A stretch of DNA of 10,210 nt from Clavulina sp. PMI_390. Taxonomy: Eukaryota > Basidiomycota > Agaricomycetes > Cantharellales > Hydnaceae. The position numbers were made by a program, and so were the translations under genes. A model generated the notes under the pieces. That model was given only the letters and a program-made list of their open reading frames with translations. It did no database searches and was not told the DNA's origin. Position 1 is the first letter of the stretch; the number at the start of each line of letters is the position of its first letter. Below are positions 8,414 through 10,210 of this stretch, one piece after another. The stretch is from NCBI GenBank assembly GCA_015039315.1, contig WIDE01000266.1, forward strand, positions 7,144-17,353. The letters are read 5' to 3'.

Positions 8414-8439
8414 AGCTCGGAGTGCTTCGGCACTGAGCT
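8414..8439. other. Hairpin with C(UUCG)G tetraloop inside the transposon
   Basis: AGTGC-TTCG-GCACT forms a perfect five-pair stem closed by the very stable cUUCGg loop, extended by AGCTC/GAGCT with a two-base GG bulge (8419-8420). As RNA or single-stranded DNA it would fold well. Its role is unknown. Confidence 0.7.
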
Positions 8440-8860
8440 TTGCATATGTTGTAGTGCGTGCTGTTGGCCAAGCACAACAACTGGGAAAAGGAAACTAGTA
8501 AAATATACAACAAGGGGAAGCTTGTCACATCAAGTCACTTTGTATATACAGTAGGCTCAACGCCACATAAGGATTGTATCTATCTATATAGTTAAAGGCA
8601 AAGGCGCTACTTGTTGAATAGAATGAATGATAAAGAAATGGTAAATTGGCCAAGTGAGCGACGTCACGAGGCTACCTTCTACCTATCCTTACAGTGAGTG
8701 ACAATAACCTGAGGGCCAAAAACTGCAGTTAACTTGCTGCAGTATAGAATCTGGGGATGCCTCTCACGAAGTAGCTTATGGTTTCTTCTGGTAAAGCGTT
8801 AGGATACTCCACCAGGGTCTGCCCTATATGATTGCCCAGTTTTGTGGGCCTTATTTGCCC

Positions 8861-8937
8861 AGAAAAGAGGTGACAGATTTTGTGTATACTTTTTGTGTAC
8901 ACAAATTGCAACACAGGCGTGTGAGTTGCAATGCCCC
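8861..8937 (-). repeat. Right terminal inverted repeat of the 961-bp element
   Basis: Inverted partner of 7977-8053. The palindrome TTTGTGTACACAAA recurs at 8892-8905 at the mirrored position. Eight mismatches separate the arms, seven of them transitions. Six lie together in the 12 bases after GGGGCATTGCAA. Confidence 0.92.
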
Positions 8938-8939
8938 TA

Positions 8940-9030
8940 TTCCTCCAAGTGCTAACATCCCTTTTGTAAGAGGTTGTGTAATTATCCTCCTAGAGTAGAA
9001 ATGCCCAAGTGGGGGATAGAATGTATTCAA
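8940..9030 (-). pseudogene. Continuation of the reverse-strand remnant on the far side of the transposon
   Basis: The - strand is open from after a TAA at about 9034 to the transposon edge and reads TFYPPLGHFYSRRI then TKGMLALGG. If the 961-bp element and one TA are removed, this frame continues without a stop into the HMVDFQGTRFSW stretch, about 70 codons in all. That suits insertion into an older coding sequence. A 70-codon open run is not rare by chance, so support is weak. Confidence 0.22.
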
Positions 9031-9125
9031 TTAGTATAACAGTGCACACAGCAAAATGTGTGGTAGTCTTGTGTTGCTGCCCAAGTGTGATAGCAGATTG
9101 AATAATTGATTGAGCAGGTTAGAGG

Positions 9126-9141
9126 AGGTACAAATGTACCT
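9126..9141. repeat. 16-base palindrome
   Basis: AGGTACA-AA-TGTACCT is a perfect seven-base inverted repeat with a two-base centre. It could be a hairpin or a dimeric protein site; nothing nearby indicates which. Confidence 0.6.
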
Positions 9142-9206
9142 ACAACAACAGATGAGATTGAGTGAGATCCCTGGGCCGTGCTGACAGGTAAGGCAGATCA
9201 ATGGAG

Positions 9207-9252
9207 TGGTCAATCAGGTGGTCAATCAGGTGGTCAATCAAGTGATTGACCA
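9207..9252. repeat. 12-bp tandem repeat ending in an inverted copy
   Basis: TGGTCAATCAGG occurs at 9207 and 9219, then TGGTCAATCA at 9231-9240. After the two bases AG comes the exact inverse TGATTGACCA (9243-9252), a perfect ten-base-pair hairpin. Confidence 0.9.
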
Positions 9253-9315
9253 AGAGCATGCTTCTAGCACACTGAGATAACCAATTGAGGTTGCAGCAAA
9301 CAAGAAAGGAGCAAC

Positions 9316-9320
<5 letters not shown>

Positions 9321-9350
<30 letters not shown>
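9321..9350. repeat. (AG)15 microsatellite
   Basis: Thirty bases of pure AG, (CT)15 on the reverse strand. The + strand open frame through it (9285-9470) is a by-product that reads as alternating Arg-Glu and is not called as a gene. Confidence 0.97.
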
Positions 9351-9351
<1 letters not shown>

Positions 9352-9453
9352 AAGAGGTTGCGAAACAAGAAATCAGACAGAAAACAAGAGATCAGACAAC
9401 GGCTCAACAGGTAATGACTGTTCAATTGCTGTCCATTGTACTAAGTATTCTAC

Positions 9454-9461
9454 TTTATATA
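9454..9461 (-). promoter_or_regulatory. TATA-like motif, reverse strand
   Basis: The reverse strand reads GAGTATATAAAGTAG, with TATATAAA at 9461-9454, followed downstream by the CT tract at 9350-9321. A TATA box with a nearby pyrimidine tract is common in fungal promoters. No convincing gene starts downstream on that strand, so the call is tentative. Confidence 0.25.
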
Positions 9462-9482
9462 CTCGGATGAGGCAATGGAAAA

Positions 9483-10209
9483 CTAGGGCTCTAAGGGCGT
9501 TTGATGCATATAGCCTTGTGGGAGGGGCACTAGTGTGCATTCAGCTGAAAGTGAATGGCATGCTTGTTTATATGAAGTGAACAGAATAATTCTAGCTACT
9601 GTATTGAATAGAGGGAAGGTTGTCTTGATGAGGGCCTTGCATAGTTCTAGTTACATCCCTTACACCTTTGAAAATATTAGCTAGGCCATATCAATCTATG
9701 TTTACAAGTATAATGCAGCTTTCCAAATATTAGCCAAGTCTACCAAAGACCCTGCTTGAGGCACTAGCTCAGATGGTAGCGGTAGTGAGACTGCTCTCTT
9801 GACTTCTGAACAAGGTGTAGCACTGCTATCTCATAATGCAGCACTTTTTATGGCACTTTGATCCCACACATAATCTTGGGGTTCTTTCAATGTTGAAGAG
9901 TTGGCAATGTTGATGTGCCCAATAGAGTGCTGCAGGGGAGGGGAATGCACTGCTGCTTGGAATATGTCCTCCTGATGTCCAAGGAAGAACTGCTCAGTAG
10001 GATCCTGATGCAGATAACTGCCAGTGCTGAAACTTTGAGCATCCAATGAGCTGTCATTAGGAACATCAGCTCCCTGTTGAAACCTTGCCATTAAAGTTCT
10101 GAAATCATCTTCCTGGGGGGCCCCGTATGACAGAGATTCCCATTCAAAGCAGAGGATAAGAGCAGAAAACATGGGAGGTATGAGTGGGGAGAGGATTAAA
10201 CCAAAGACA
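9483..10209 (-). pseudogene. Unrecognised protein remnant, open to the window edge
   Basis: The - strand frame is open from the window edge (10209) to TGA at 9833-9831. It then continues in the same frame with protein-like sequence (TPCSEVKRAVSLPLPSELVP, LVDLANIWKAALYL) to TAA at 9704-9702. The first part reads YGAPQEDDFRTLMARFQQG and YVWDQSAIKSAAL. The frame is open upstream of the ATG at 10172, so the true start lies outside the window. A further open stretch in another frame (about 9657-9483) reads ALIKTTFPLFNTVARIILFT and ends at TAG 9485-9483. The TAA overlaps a possible intron donor (GTAAAC), with CTAAT and AG acceptors 30-60 bases on, but no acceptor I tried joins the frames. It is probably a decayed gene; the family is unknown. 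Confidence 0.4.
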
Positions 10210-10210
10210 T

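Larger units (their letters stand above)
7977..8937. mobile_element. MITE-like non-autonomous DNA transposon, 961 bp, TA target duplication
   Basis: Two 77-base arms (7977-8053 and 8861-8937) are inverted copies with 69 of 77 positions matching. Both ends begin GGGGCATTGCAA. Immediately outside lie TA at 7975-7976 and TA at 8938-8939, the target duplication typical of Tc1/mariner and pogo/Fot-type elements. The interior has no transposase: the longest open frames are about 60 codons and not protein-like. It would therefore depend on an enzyme encoded elsewhere. At 961 bp it is long for a MITE and may be an internally deleted transposon. It interrupts the reverse-strand remnants on both sides. 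The superfamily is inferred from the TA duplication only. Confidence 0.9.

Noticed and set aside
8421..8434. GTGCTTCGGCAC as the 5' stem-loop of a U6 snRNA gene
   Set aside because: The conserved U6 core (ACAGAGA and following) and a terminal T run are absent.
9031..9213. 60-codon reverse-strand open frame over the 12-bp repeats and palindrome
   Set aside because: It has a non-ATG start and Leu/Cys-rich low-complexity translation; no support beyond being open.
9285..9470. 61-codon + strand protein with Arg-Glu repeats
   Set aside because: It is produced by the (AG)15 microsatellite, starts at a non-ATG codon and has no protein-like context.
9765..9779. TAGCTCAGATGGTAG resembles a tRNA A-box, with T5 at 9845-9849 as a possible Pol III terminator
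   Set aside because: No B-box (GGTTCGANNCC) follows, no cloverleaf can be drawn, and the reverse strand reads as protein-like sequence across it. A 9-bp stem with G-U pairs (9775-9783 with 9822-9830) alone is not enough.

Overview
The window looks like repeat-rich, gene-poor DNA from a fungus, most likely a basidiomycete and probably an Agaricomycete. That placement is inference. It rests on the style of the decayed Ty3/gypsy gag-pol (collagen-like tract in Gag, an enlarged RNase H, a degenerate HRPG-R...S-R-LP tail) and on decay confined to CpG sites. Nothing resembles bacterial operons, and no rRNA, complete tRNA or CRISPR is visible.

Layout. Bases 1-192 are an AT-rich leader with no recognisable LTR or primer-binding site. 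From about 193 to 6182 on the + strand lies one long dead gag-pol gene. Gag starts with a roughly 620-codon extension carrying a 63-bp minisatellite, then a Ser/Arg/Pro-rich stretch and 13 collagen-like Gly-X-Y triplets. The capsid-like region, a CCHC zinc knuckle, an aspartic protease, reverse transcriptase with YIDD, and RNase H follow. Three single-base frame changes (about 2420-2440, 4558-4561 and 5251-5256) and 15 in-frame stops break it. All 15 stops are TGA, and where the motif is conserved they sit at expected arginines. The integrase is absent: the reading frame runs into a 20-bp tandem array at 6090-6182, and unrelated sequence follows.

From 6359 to 6643 there is a small CpG-rich open frame of unknown nature. 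About 7100-9030 holds weak, frame-jumping coding remnants on the - strand. They are interrupted by a clear non-autonomous DNA transposon at 7977-8937 (961 bp, 77-bp terminal inverted repeats, TA target duplication), which carries no transposase. Bases 9120-9350 hold a short palindrome, a 12-bp tandem repeat ending in an inverted copy, and an (AG)15 microsatellite. The right end (about 10209 down to 9483, - strand) holds an unrecognised protein remnant that is open to the window edge and has one in-frame TGA.

No working gene can be defended here. The picture is nested mobile-element debris in which methylated-CpG-type decay has written most of the stop codons.
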